The notes below the pieces were generated by a model. The model had not been told where the DNA came from and did no database searches. It worked only from the letters and a program-made list of their open reading frames with translations. A stretch of 9,703 nt of DNA, taken from contig JARFQQ010000133.1 in NCBI GenBank assembly GCA_029287695.1, positions 1 to 9,703 of the forward strand, in the 5' to 3' direction. This stretch comes from Gammaproteobacteria bacterium. GTDB lineage: Bacteria > Pseudomonadota > Gammaproteobacteria > Chromatiales > Chromatiaceae. The translations under genes and the position numbers were made by a program. This document shows, one piece after another, positions 1 through 7,049 of the stretch. Every line of letters begins with the position of its first letter. The stretch's first letter is position 1.

Positions 1-53
1 CCATGAATGCACTGGCTGTTTTACTGCGCAAGAAATTCGAGCGTAAATGGTAG
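1..53 (+). CDS. pstA: Phosphate ABC transporter permease PstA, C-terminal end (partial)
   Basis: Only the last 16 codons and the TAG stop at 51-53 are present; the gene enters from the left edge. The readable tail is [17 protein letters not shown] hydrophobic segment followed by a basic, Trp-terminated cytoplasmic tail is typical of PstA, one of the two membrane permeases of the high-affinity PstSCAB phosphate importer. The call rests mainly on position: pstB begins 10 bases after the stop, and pstA-pstB is the standard gene order. The Met at 3-5 is an internal codon, not a start. The sequence alone is too short to identify the gene. Confidence 0.75.
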   Translation, partial: MNALAVLLRKKFERKW

Positions 54-56
54 GAG
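52..56 (+). promoter_or_regulatory. Shine-Dalgarno site of pstB, overlapping the pstA stop
   Basis: AGGAG lies 7 bases before the ATG at 64 and shares bases with the pstA TAG stop. It fixes the pstB start at 64 and suggests that translation of pstA and pstB is coupled. Confidence 0.75.
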
Positions 57-63
57 AAACATT

Positions 64-891
64 ATGAATCAAGTGGCTGAATTCGAACATATGGAGCACG
101 AGATCGAGGGAACGGTTGGCACTCCATTGGTAGATGACCCAAAAATGAAGACGCGAAACGTCGATGTCTTCTACGGGGACAAACAGGCGATCTTCAATGT
201 GGATCTCGACCTTGCCCAGAATGAGGTGATTTCACTGATCGGGCCATCCGGTTGTGGCAAGTCCACCTACCTGCGCTGCCTCAATCGCATGAACGACACT
301 ATCGACATTTGCCGCGTGACAGGCCAGTTGCTTCTCGACGATGAGGATATCTACAGCAAGGTGATGGACCCGGTGCTGTTACGCGCTCGCGTTGGCATGG
401 TGTTCCAGAAGCCGAATCCTTTTCCCAAGTCAGTCTTTGACAATGTTGCCTATGGTCCCAAGCTGCATGGCCTGGCAACGAGCAAGACAGAGCTTGAGGA
501 AGTAGTTGTTACCAGTCTGCAGAAGGCCGGTCTTTTCGATGAAGTGAAGGATCGCCTGGATGAGCCCGGTACAGGTCTTTCGGGTGGACAGCAGCAACGA
601 CTCTGTATTGCACGTGCGATTTCAGTCAGTCCAGAGGTCATTCTCATGGATGAGCCCTGCTCTGCACTCGATCCGATCGCAACCGCCATCATCGAAGAAC
701 TCATCGATGAACTCAGGCAAAACTACACGATTGCCATTGTCACCCACTCGATGCAACAGGCCGCACGGGTTTCACAACGCACGGCCTATTTTCACCTGGG
801 CAAGCTTGTCGAGGTTGGCGAGACCAATCAAGTCTTCACCAATCCGAGTCACCAGCTGACCGAAAACTATATTACCGGCCGCTTCGGTTAA
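64..891 (+). CDS. pstB: Phosphate ABC transporter ATP-binding protein PstB
   Basis: PstB is the cytoplasmic ATPase of the PstSCAB importer (EC 7.3.2.1); its dimer hydrolyses ATP to drive phosphate through PstC/PstA. The protein has 275 residues and all ABC motifs are visible: Walker [10 protein letters not shown] (60-68), Q-loop Gln115 (VFQKPNPFP), signature LSGGQQQRL (172-180), Walker B VILMDEP (192-198), SALD D-loop (200-203) and switch His228 (VTHSMQQAA). DEPCSALDP and the C-terminal ITGRFG are specific to PstB rather than to ABC ATPases in general. The start at 64 follows an AGGAG; an in-frame ATG at 7 lies inside pstA and would add 19 unrelated residues. The first 27 residues are a poorly conserved N-terminal extension, which many gammaproteobacterial PstBs have and which makes them slightly longer than the E. 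coli protein. phoU starts 23 bases downstream. Transcription presumably comes from a Pho-controlled promoter left of the window. Confidence 0.97.
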   Translation: MNQVAEFEHMEHEIEGTVGTPLVDDPKMKTRNVDVFYGDKQAIFNVDLDLAQNEVISLIGPSGCGKSTYLRCLNRMNDTIDICRVTGQLLLDDEDIYSKVMDPVLLRARVGMVFQKPNPFPKSVFDNVAYGPKLHGLATSKTELEEVVVTSLQKAGLFDEVKDRLDEPGTGLSGGQQQRLCIARAISVSPEVILMDEPCSALDPIATAIIEELIDELRQNYTIAIVTHSMQQAARVSQRTAYFHLGKLVEVGETNQVFTNPSHQLTENYITGRFG

Positions 892-914
892 GACGGATAC
901 ACAGGGGTAACACA

Positions 915-1643
915 ATGGACAACGATCTGAATCTGAATCAGCACATCTCTCATCGCTACAACGAAGAGCTTGAGGGACTTCGCAACAAGGTCATGAAAAT
1001 GGGCGGCATGGTCGAGAAGCAGATCAGCCGCGGCATGAAGGCACTCCTGAGTTCCGACACCGAGCTTGCCGAGGTTGTATCCTCATCGGATTACGAAATC
1101 AACGCGCTCGAAGTTGAAATTGACGAAGCCTGCATGCAGATACTCGCTCGACGGCAGCCGACAGCCAGCGATTTGCGGCTGATCGTAACTATCTTCAAAA
1201 CGATCACAGACCTCGAGCGTATCGGCGACGAGGCCGAAAAACTCGGTCGTTACTCGATCCTGCTTGCTGACGAGAACACAACGCCTGGTCACTACGTCGA
1301 ACTACGCCATCTCGGCGAGCACGTCAAACGCATGCTGCGCGATTCGCTGGATGCATTCGCCCGTCTTGACGCTGATGCTGCCATGCGTACGATTCAGGAC
1401 GACGAGCTGGTCAACGAGGAGTTCGATGCGATCTCGCGCCAGCTCATTACGCGCATGATGGAAGATCCGCGCGAGATCAAGAATGCATTGCGTATCTCAT
1501 GGTGCGCAAGAGCGCTGGAGCGCATGGGTGATCACACCAAGAATATCTGCGAATACCTTGTCTTTCTCGTGCATGGCAAGGACATCAGGCATACCAGTCT
1601 TGAGAAAATGCAAGAGTCGATGGGAATCGATCTCGGCGATTGA
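915..1643 (+). CDS. phoU: Phosphate signalling complex protein PhoU
   Basis: PhoU is a cytoplasmic helical protein that links the Pst transporter to the PhoR/PhoB two-component system. It keeps PhoR in its phosphatase state when phosphate is plentiful and restrains Pst uptake. The 242-residue product is the usual length and has the two tandem three-helix PhoU repeats. Each repeat carries the metal-binding E/DxxxD signature: ERIGD at residues 101-105 (in DLERIGDEAE) and ERMGD at 202-206 (in ALERMGDHTKNI). The N-terminal segment with HISHRYNEELEGLRNKV is typical of the family. An AGGGG at 903-907 sits 7 bases before the ATG. It is the last gene of the pst operon and is followed by a strong intrinsic terminator. 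phoR and phoB are not in the window. Confidence 0.97.
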   Translation: MDNDLNLNQHISHRYNEELEGLRNKVMKMGGMVEKQISRGMKALLSSDTELAEVVSSSDYEINALEVEIDEACMQILARRQPTASDLRLIVTIFKTITDLERIGDEAEKLGRYSILLADENTTPGHYVELRHLGEHVKRMLRDSLDAFARLDADAAMRTIQDDELVNEEFDAISRQLITRMMEDPREIKNALRISWCARALERMGDHTKNICEYLVFLVHGKDIRHTSLEKMQESMGIDLGD

Positions 1644-1672
1644 GAACAACAGGGATCGCATGGAGGGAACCG

Positions 1673-1700
1673 GCCCGGCTTAATGCCGGGCTTTCTGTTT
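1673..1700 (+). terminator. Intrinsic terminator of the pst-phoU operon
   Basis: A perfect 7-bp stem, GCCCGGC (1673-1679) with GCCGGGC (1685-1691), encloses a 5-base loop TTAAT and is followed by TTTCTGTTT. It starts 30 bases after the phoU stop. Read from the other strand, the same hairpin lies just beyond the rlmI stop but is followed by CGGTTCC with no T-run. By sequence it should therefore terminate phoU transcripts well and rlmI transcripts poorly. Confidence 0.88.
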
Positions 1701-1707
1701 CAGGCTC

Positions 1708-2898
1708 TCAGGCTTTGTGGTAGAAGAGCGTCTTGAGATAGGCCGTCTCTGTAATTGCGGGGTGTAGCGGATGATCCTGGCGCTGTTGTCCGAACTCAAG
1801 CTGCCGCAACATGGTGTTTTGCCGCACAGCAGCCTGTCGCACGGCATTCTGCAGCATCGAAAGCTCCATGTGGTAAGAGCATGATGAGGTGACGAGGATG
1901 CCATCATTTTTCAGCACCTCGAGTCCGAGGCTGTTGAGGCGTCGATAGGCCTGCTCGCCTTCCTTTCGGTCCTTTTTGCGCTTGATGAAAGCCGGTGGAT
2001 CGAGAATGACCATGTCAAAGCGCCTGTCGTCTGAAGCGAGTTGCCTCAGCGCATCGAATGCATCAGCTTGCTGAATGCCGATTTTGTCCCCGACTCCGTT
2101 GAGTGCGGCATTGGTTACTGCCTGTTCCAGTGCGGACTTCGAGGTGTCCACGCAGTGTACTTCCGCAGCACCGGCCAGTGCAGCTGTCACGCCCCATGCG
2201 CCTGCATAGCTGCAGATATCCAGCACACTATCTCCCTCGCGAACATAGTCTTGCATGCGAGCCCGGTTGCCGCCCTGGTCATAGAACCAGCCGGTTTTCT
2301 GGCCCTTGGTCAGCGAAGTTTCGAAGAAGGCACCATTTTCTTCCAGGCGGATCCTGTCCGGAATCTCGCCGCGGGCGACAGAAACCGACTGTTCCAGTCC
2401 TTCGAGCTCACGAACCTTCAGGTCGTTTTTGAGCAGGATACCTGCCGGCTTCAGCAGGTTTTCGAGTGCATCGATGACCTGATCCTTCACCGCATCCATG
2501 CCGGCTGTCGTGATCTGAACGCTCAGGTAGTCACCAAAGCGGTCGACGACGAGTCCCGGCAACCAGTCACTCTCGCCGTAGACGAGACGGTAGCAGCGGT
2601 TGTCAAAAAGTCGTTCGCGCAGCGCAAGCGCATTGCCGATGCGTTTCGTCAACAGCGCTTCGTCCAGGGTTTCGGTCGGATGTCGCGAGATCACACGCGC
2701 GCTGATCAGCGAATGCGGATTGACGTAGGCGTGCGCGATCCATTTGTTGCGGTGGCTGTGCACGGCAACCAGTTCTCCCGGGGAGAACTGCTTCAACGGG
2801 GTTTCACGGGTATCGATCTCGTTACTGTAGATCCAGAGATGGCCGGCCAGAATCCGGCGCTCCTGGTCTTTGCGCAGCTTTAGTGTGGGTAATTTCAT
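1708..2898 (-). CDS. rlmI: 23S rRNA (cytosine-C5)-methyltransferase, RlmI/YccW family
   Basis: RlmI uses S-adenosylmethionine to make m5C1962 (E. coli numbering) in 23S rRNA. The product has 396 residues, the same length as the E. coli protein. It has an N-terminal PUA RNA-binding domain (about residues 1-75, with [10 protein letters not shown]), a middle EEHEE-like region (about 80-195) and a Rossmann methyltransferase domain (about 200-396). Visible methyltransferase features are [10 protein letters not shown] (199-208), SAM motif [12 protein letters not shown] (226-236), the acidic Asp251 ending the second strand, DPPAF (300-304), and TSSCSYHM with the presumed catalytic Cys340. The start is the ATG read leftward from 2898, at the beginning of the PUA domain; the Shine-Dalgarno match before it (ACAGG) is weak. 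It is convergent with phoU and divergent from the YyaL-like gene. Paralogues such as RlmK/L share the fold, but the PUA domain and length favour RlmI. Confidence 0.93.
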   Translation of the reverse strand: MKLPTLKLRKDQERRILAGHLWIYSNEIDTRETPLKQFSPGELVAVHSHRNKWIAHAYVNPHSLISARVISRHPTETLDEALLTKRIGNALALRERLFDNRCYRLVYGESDWLPGLVVDRFGDYLSVQITTAGMDAVKDQVIDALENLLKPAGILLKNDLKVRELEGLEQSVSVARGEIPDRIRLEENGAFFETSLTKGQKTGWFYDQGGNRARMQDYVREGDSVLDICSYAGAWGVTAALAGAAEVHCVDTSKSALEQAVTNAALNGVGDKIGIQQADAFDALRQLASDDRRFDMVILDPPAFIKRKKDRKEGEQAYRRLNSLGLEVLKNDGILVTSSCSYHMELSMLQNAVRQAAVRQNTMLRQLEFGQQRQDHPLHPAITETAYLKTLFYHKA

Positions 2899-2948
2899 GC
2901 CTGTCTGTATTAGCCTTTAAAAATATAAGTGTGACCGGTTGCAACACC
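2899..2948. promoter_or_regulatory. Short divergent promoter region, rlmI / yyaL-like gene
   Basis: Fifty AT-rich bases separate two divergent start codons. On the + strand TATAAG (2924-2929) matches five of six bases of a -10 box, with a poor -35 (CTGTCT, 2901-2906) at 17-base spacing. On the - strand TATATT (complement of 2922-2927) could be a -10, but I find no matching -35. The two -10 candidates overlap, so the two promoters may exclude each other. This is by-eye matching only. Confidence 0.35.
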
Positions 2949-4970
2949 ATGAATACGCAGCAAGAACCCAATCGACTGATCGAGTCGACGAGCCCCTACC
3001 TGCAGCAGCATGCCCGTAATCCTGTCGACTGGTGGCCATGGTGTGAGGAGGCGCTCGAACTGGCGCGAACCGGGAATAAGCCCATTCTACTCTCAATTGG
3101 CTACTCCGCGTGCCACTGGTGCCATGTCATGGCGCACGAATCCTTCGAGGATCCCGGGACAGCGGAACTCATGAACCGGCTTTTCGTGAACATCAAGGTC
3201 GATCGCGAGGAGCGTCCGGATCTCGACAAGATCTACCAGAATGCACACCAGTTGCTCAGCCAGCGGACCGGTGGCTGGCCGCTGACGGTTTTTCTGGCGC
3301 CTGATGACCAGATGCCGTTTTTTGCCGGCACCTATTTCCCGAAGGAGCCGCGCCATGGGCTGCTGTCGTTCAGGGATCTCATGCAGCGCGTGCATGACGC
3401 CTGGGTCCAGCAGCAGGATGCGATTCGACAGCAAAATCTCTCCGTCGGTGATGCACTCAAACGTTTCGAGAGCGGCGGCGATCCTGTTGCCACGCTCGAC
3501 GACTCCCTTATCGAGGCCGCGCGCGAACAACTTGCGCAGAATTTCGACAGGCAGCGAGGCGGCTTCGGCCAGGCACCCAGATTTCCGCATCCGACCAATC
3601 TCGACTTTCTGCTGCGTTACTGGTCAGGCAAGCGTGATGACAAGGAGGCGGCCGAGATGGCGCTCTTTACGCTCTACCAGATGGGACGCGGCGGACTCTA
3701 TGACCAGATCGGCGGTGGCTTCTGCCGCTATTCGACCGATGATGACTGGATGATTCCGCATTTCGAGAAAATGCTTTACGACAACGGGCCATTACTGGCG
3801 CTGAACACAGATGCTTTCCAGGTGACGGGCGACGATTTTTTTGCAGGCATCTGCCGCCAGACAGCCAGCTGGGTCATACGCGAGATGAAGTCTCCGGAGG
3901 GAGGCTACTACTCAACGCAGGATGCAGATTCAGAGGGCGAGGAGGGCAAGTTCTACGTCTGGACGCCAGAAGAGGTCCGTGGACTGCTCGACGAAACAGA
4001 GTACGAACTGGTCTCGAGGCTTTATGGTCTCGATCGTGAACCCAATTTCGAGGGCCACTGGCACCTGCATACCTTCGGCGATCCGGAAGCGATCGCGGAC
4101 TCCTCAGGCCTTTCACAGGAAGCATTCAATGATGGAATAGAATCGGCGCGTCAGAAACTCTTCGCGGCGCGTGAGGCGCGCGTCAGGCCAGGTCGCGACG
4201 AAAAGATCCTGACGAGCTGGAATGCGCTCATGATGCGTGGCATGGCGAGGGCAGGGCGTGTCCTTGGCGAGCCTGCGTGGATCGATTCCGCGGAAAAGTC
4301 ACTCGGTTTTATCCGCTCGACACTCTGGAAGGACGGCTGCCTGCTGGCAACCTTCAAGGATGGCAAGGCGCATCTCAATGCCTACCTCGATGATTATGCC
4401 TACCTGATTGATGCGATCCTGGAGTTGTTGCAGGCGCGATGGAGTGACGAGGCGCTGGCGTTTGCAATCGAGCTGGCAGAGAGGTTGCTCGAGCACTTCG
4501 AGGATGAGCAGTATGGCGGCTTCTACTTTACGTCTGATGATCACGAACAGCTGATCCAGCGGCCGAAGCCGATGAGCGATGACGCCATGCCATCGGGCAA
4601 CGGCGTCGCGGCATTTGCCTTGCAGAGGCTCGGTTATCTGCTCGGCGATCTCAACTATCTCGATGCAGCCGGGAAGACATTGTGCGCCGCCTGGAATCGC
4701 ATGGAGAGCCTGCCGCACGCGCACGGCGCATTACTGATCGCGCTCATGGAGCAGCTGGAGCCGCCGGAAATTCACATTGCCCGCGGAGATGAGGCAGAAC
4801 TTGCTGCCTGGCGAGACGATATGGCCAGGAGCTACAGACCCGGGATGCTTTTCTATGCCGTTCCCTCAAATGCCGGGCTGCATGAAGCAGTGGCCGCGAA
4901 GGCGCCACAGGAGCATGCGGTCGCCTATCGCTGCAAGGGCATGACCTGTTCGCCACCCGAGTTGATCTGA
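2949..4970 (+). CDS. YyaL/SPATA20-like protein: thioredoxin-fold (DUF255) plus AGE-like barrel
   Basis: This 673-residue protein belongs to the family of B. subtilis YyaL and human SPATA20, whose biochemical role is not established. The N-terminal domain (about 1-165) is thioredoxin-like: it opens with the family signature [21 protein letters not shown], cut here to [14 protein letters not shown] (8-21) and NPVDW (24-28). It then has the CxxC motif C55-H-W-C58, KVDREERPD (83-91), and GGWPLTVFL (108-116) with its conserved cis-Pro context. The rest is an (alpha/alpha)6-barrel region related to N-acylglucosamine 2-epimerases, with [12 protein letters not shown] (204-215), [17 protein letters not shown] (251-267) and [11 protein letters not shown] (270-280). 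The C-terminus keeps the paired cysteines of AYRCKGMTC (659-667). No signal peptide or membrane segment is seen, so it is probably cytoplasmic. The start at 2949 is where the family signature begins; an upstream in-frame ATG at 2883 would run into rlmI. There is no evident Shine-Dalgarno site. Confidence 0.92.
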   Translation: MNTQQEPNRLIESTSPYLQQHARNPVDWWPWCEEALELARTGNKPILLSIGYSACHWCHVMAHESFEDPGTAELMNRLFVNIKVDREERPDLDKIYQNAHQLLSQRTGGWPLTVFLAPDDQMPFFAGTYFPKEPRHGLLSFRDLMQRVHDAWVQQQDAIRQQNLSVGDALKRFESGGDPVATLDDSLIEAAREQLAQNFDRQRGGFGQAPRFPHPTNLDFLLRYWSGKRDDKEAAEMALFTLYQMGRGGLYDQIGGGFCRYSTDDDWMIPHFEKMLYDNGPLLALNTDAFQVTGDDFFAGICRQTASWVIREMKSPEGGYYSTQDADSEGEEGKFYVWTPEEVRGLLDETEYELVSRLYGLDREPNFEGHWHLHTFGDPEAIADSSGLSQEAFNDGIESARQKLFAAREARVRPGRDEKILTSWNALMMRGMARAGRVLGEPAWIDSAEKSLGFIRSTLWKDGCLLATFKDGKAHLNAYLDDYAYLIDAILELLQARWSDEALAFAIELAERLLEHFEDEQYGGFYFTSDDHEQLIQRPKPMSDDAMPSGNGVAAFALQRLGYLLGDLNYLDAAGKTLCAAWNRMESLPHAHGALLIALMEQLEPPEIHIARGDEAELAAWRDDMARSYRPGMLFYAVPSNAGLHEAVAAKAPQEHAVAYRCKGMTCSPPELI

Positions 4971-4994
4971 CAATCAGGCGTCGAAGGCGAGGGC

Positions 4995-5020
4995 AAGGCC
5001 GCTTCCTGCAAGAGGCCTTT
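4995..5020 (+). terminator. Possible weak terminator or mRNA-end hairpin after the YyaL-like gene
   Basis: AAGGCC (4995-5000) pairs with GGCCTT (5014-5019). An inner CTT/AAG pairing (5002-5004 with 5010-5012) is separated from the outer stem by one G/A mismatch and closes on the loop CCTGC. Only TTTG follows, so this is a poor intrinsic terminator. It starts 25 bases after the stop codon and may instead act as a 3'-end stabilising hairpin or have no role. Confidence 0.35.
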
Positions 5021-5077
5021 GTCGAGTGAACTTTCTGCTCAAGGCCGCCCCGGTCTCTGAGAAGCTGTTCAGCTCCG

Positions 5078-5089
5078 GATGAATTCATC
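5078..5089. repeat. 12-bp perfect palindrome upstream of plcP, possible operator
   Basis: GATGAATTCATC is a perfect dyad, and an 8-bp palindrome TTCATGAA follows at 5095-5102. The TTCAT halves of the two sites are 11 bases apart. Symmetric sites of this size can bind dimeric regulators, but the regulator is unknown. The same bases also contribute the upstream half-sites of the proposed Pho box, so the two readings compete. Confidence 0.4.
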
Positions 5090-5137
5090 AAGAGTTCATG
5101 AAAATTTAGCCTCTCTGTCATACACGCCCGGGATACT
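5082..5137 (+). promoter_or_regulatory. Probable PhoB-dependent promoter (Pho box plus -10) of plcP-agt
   Basis: CTGTCAT (5115-5121) is an exact copy of the 7-base Pho half-site known from E. coli. Exactly 10 bases after it comes GATACT (5132-5137), a plausible -10; a 10-base gap from Pho box to -10 is the spacing of classical PhoB promoters such as pstS and phoA. Stepping back in 11-base units gives ATTTAGC (5104, poor, two of seven), AGTTCAT (5093, four of seven) and AATTCAT (5082, four of seven). One half-site is therefore perfect, two are partial, and the immediate partner is weak. Transcription would begin near 5144, about 24 bases before the plcP ATG. The nearby pst-phoU operon and the predicted role of plcP-agt support the call; no weight matrix could be run. 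Confidence 0.6.
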
Positions 5138-5167
5138 TCAGCAAACCAATTGCAGAGCAGGCAGAAT

Positions 5168-5941
5168 ATGCATCGCTACCGCACGGTCTGGATATCCGAT
5201 ACCCACCTTGGTTTAAAAGAAGCACGCACCGACTTCCTCTACGATTTTCTCTCCACCATTGAATGCGACACCCTCTACCTGGTCGGCGATATCATCGACG
5301 GCTGGAAAATGAAATCCGGCGGTTTTCGCTGGCCGGAAATCAATAACGACATTATCAAGCTTGTTCTGAGCAAGGCGCGAAACGGAACCACTGTGATCTA
5401 TGTGCCGGGTAATCACGATGAAATGTTCCGCGATTATGCCGATGCGGAAGTCAACAACATTCAGCTCAGGGAGCGTGCAACCCATACCACGGCAGATGGC
5501 CGCAAGCTCCTCGTTATGCATGGTGACGAATTCGACTATGTCGTCATGCACAACAAGTGGATCGCGAAAATGGGCAGCGATCTCTACGACTTCACCCTGA
5601 TGCTGAACCGCTGGTTCAATCTGGTCAGGCGGAAGCTCGGCATGCGTTACTGGTCACTTTCAGCCTATCTCAAGGGGCGGGTGAAGGAAGCCGTCAAGTA
5701 TATCGGCAATTTCGAAGAGGCCGTGGTGCGTGAAGCACGCGAACATGGCTACGACGGCATTGTCTGCGGCCATATTCATCATGCCACTATCACCGAATAC
5801 GACGACATCGAGTACATCAACTGCGGTGACTGGGTCGAGAGCTGCACAGCAATTGCAGAACATGAAAGCGGCGAGCTTGAACTGCTCCAGTGGGTCGACA
5901 GGATCTACGAGCTGCCCATCGAGGAGCGGCTGTGCGCATAG
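5168..5941 (+). CDS. plcP: PlcP-like phospholipase C (LpxH-like calcineurin-type metallophosphoesterase)
   Basis: The 257-residue product is a calcineurin-like metallophosphoesterase with a full dinuclear metal site: Asp11/His13 (SDTHLG), Asp41 (VGDIIDGW), Asn82/His83 (PGNHDE), His119 (MHGDEFD), and His202/His204 (CGHIHHA). Similar proteins are often labelled UDP-2,3-diacylglucosamine diphosphatase (LpxH). Two features favour PlcP, the phospholipase C described in Sinorhizobium and marine bacteria, which cuts membrane phospholipids to diacylglycerol during phosphate starvation. The first is the block CGDWVESCTA (219-228) together with YWSLS (161-165). The second is the glycosyltransferase overlapping its 3' end and the Pho-type promoter in front. 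The start is the ATG at 5168, just before the first catalytic motif, behind a modest AGGCAG at 5159-5164; a TTG at 5150 is in frame but adds only six residues. No signal peptide is seen; action at the inner face of the membrane is inferred. A lipid A role cannot be excluded from sequence. Confidence 0.8.
   Translation: MHRYRTVWISDTHLGLKEARTDFLYDFLSTIECDTLYLVGDIIDGWKMKSGGFRWPEINNDIIKLVLSKARNGTTVIYVPGNHDEMFRDYADAEVNNIQLRERATHTTADGRKLLVMHGDEFDYVVMHNKWIAKMGSDLYDFTLMLNRWFNLVRRKLGMRYWSLSAYLKGRVKEAVKYIGNFEEAVVREAREHGYDGIVCGHIHHATITEYDDIEYINCGDWVESCTAIAEHESGELELLQWVDRIYELPIEERLCA
5921..5926 (+). promoter_or_regulatory. Ribosome binding site of agt, inside plcP
   Basis: GAGGAG lies 5 bases before the GTG at 5932, within the last codons of plcP. 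It is the strongest Shine-Dalgarno match near this junction and supports the GTG start over the in-frame ATG at 5890. The position implies translational coupling of agt to plcP. Confidence 0.75.
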
Positions 5942-6975
5942 CAATCATTACCGATGCATGGCACCCGCAGATCAACGGTGTTGTCAGGACGCTTACCAGA
6001 ACGATCGACTGGCTCAGGCAAAACGGCCACGAGGTGCTTGTCGTTGAACCTTCAGCATTCAGGACTTTCCCGTTGCCGAGTTACCCCGAGATCCGGATTT
6101 CCCTTTTTCCGGGACGGAAAGTGGCGGACTTGCTCGACGAATTTGCGCCGGAGGCAATTCATGTCTCCACCGAGGGACCGCTGGGACTCGCTGCACGCAA
6201 GTATGCAGTCGAACGCGATCTGCCTTTCACCACGGCCTATCACACACGTTTCCCCGAATATGTGAAAGAGCGTCTTCCTGTTCCACTGTCTCTCTCTTAC
6301 ACATGGGTGCGCTGGTTTCACAATGCGGCAGAGCGTGTCATGGTCAGTACGGAAAGCCTGCGAAGGGAACTCGCTGACCATGGGATAAAGAATCTTTTCA
6401 TCATGTCACGCGGTGTCGACACCGAGCTCTTCAAGCCGCGCATGCACAGGAATATGCTGAGCGGAAAGCGTCCGGTGTTTCTCTACCTCGGGCGTGTCGC
6501 CGTGGAAAAAAACATCGAGGCATTCCTTTCACTGGAGCTGCCCGGCAGCAAGCATGTGATTGGAGACGGCCCCGCGCTTGCCGCATTGAAGAAGAAGTAT
6601 CCCGGAGTTCGTTTCCATGGTTACAAGACAGGCAAGGACCTCTCGAATCATCTTGCCAGCGCCGATGTCATGGTTTTTCCGAGCAAGACGGACACGTTCG
6701 GGCTGGTGATTCTCGAAGCAATGGCATGCGGGGTTCCGGTTGCTGCCTATCCTGTCCAGGGTCCGGTGGACATAATCGAGAACGGACGCTCGGGCTACAC
6801 GAGCGAAGATCTGCGCGCTGCGGCCATGAAGGCGCTCGATGTCGATCCGCAGAGCTGCCGCGAACGCGCCCTGGAGTTTTCATGGGAAAGGGTCGGACAG
6901 CAGTTTTTCGATAACCTCGCGCCGATCACAACTATCGGTAGTGAAACAGCCTTTCAGTCTGCCTCGAGTGAGTGA
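5932..6975 (+). CDS. agt: Agt-like diacylglycerol glycosyltransferase (GT4 family)
   Basis: This 347-residue GT-B fold glycosyltransferase is predicted to add a sugar from a nucleotide-sugar donor to diacylglycerol released by PlcP, giving phosphorus-free glycolipids. The N-terminal acceptor domain opens with IAIITDAWHPQINGVVRTL, read here as IAIITDAWHP (3-12) and INGVVRTL (14-21), the GT4 glycine-rich loop. Further motifs are HVSTEGPLG (77-85), AYHTRFPEY (102-110), SRGVDTELF (159-167), LGRVAVEKN (186-194), and the donor-binding segment FPSKTDTFGLVILEAMACG (249-267). In the E-x7-E element the first acidic residue is Asp254 and the second is Glu262. The GTG start overlaps plcP by 10 bases and is preceded by GAGGAG. 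No membrane span is seen; amphipathic membrane attachment is typical for such enzymes. Substrate and sugar cannot be read from sequence, and related MgtA- or PimB-type enzymes look alike. Coupling to plcP is the main reason for the Agt call. Confidence 0.8.
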   Translation: MRIAIITDAWHPQINGVVRTLTRTIDWLRQNGHEVLVVEPSAFRTFPLPSYPEIRISLFPGRKVADLLDEFAPEAIHVSTEGPLGLAARKYAVERDLPFTTAYHTRFPEYVKERLPVPLSLSYTWVRWFHNAAERVMVSTESLRRELADHGIKNLFIMSRGVDTELFKPRMHRNMLSGKRPVFLYLGRVAVEKNIEAFLSLELPGSKHVIGDGPALAALKKKYPGVRFHGYKTGKDLSNHLASADVMVFPSKTDTFGLVILEAMACGVPVAAYPVQGPVDIIENGRSGYTSEDLRAAAMKALDVDPQSCRERALEFSWERVGQQFFDNLAPITTIGSETAFQSASSE

Positions 6976-7049
6976 AGCGGTTGTGATTTCCGGAGCGTAG
7001 GCCAGCACACCTCACCAGCTCGAGGCGAGACATCGTCAGCCGGGGAAGA

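Noticed and set aside
7..63. Upstream ATG extending PstB by 19 residues
   Set aside because: It would lie inside pstA, the extra residues do not resemble PstB, and a good AGGAG precedes the ATG at 64.
2041..2883. Long + strand open frame (280 codons) opposite rlmI
   Set aside because: It lies wholly antisense to a confidently identified gene, its translation shows no recognisable motif, and long antisense frames are expected in GC-rich coding DNA.
3093..3590. 165-codon - strand frame inside the YyaL-like gene
   Set aside because: Antisense shadow; the + strand frame carries the CHWC and GGWPLTVFL family signatures through this stretch.
4744..5121. 125-codon - strand frame covering the 3' end of the YyaL-like gene and the intergenic region
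   Set aside because: No recognisable motif; arginine/serine-rich composition typical of a shadow frame, and it would cross the proposed Pho promoter.
5150..5167. TTG start adding six residues to PlcP
   Set aside because: The ATG at 5168 starts just before the first catalytic motif and leaves a normal leader after the predicted promoter.
5890..5931. Upstream ATG extending Agt by 14 residues
   Set aside because: The extra residues are read from plcP out of frame and do not fit the GT4 N-terminus; GAGGAG marks the GTG at 5932.
7019..7029. CTCG-AGG-CGAG hairpin between agt and suhB as a terminator
   Set aside because: A 4-bp stem with a 3-base loop and no T-run on either strand; no convincing terminator is seen in 6976-7049.
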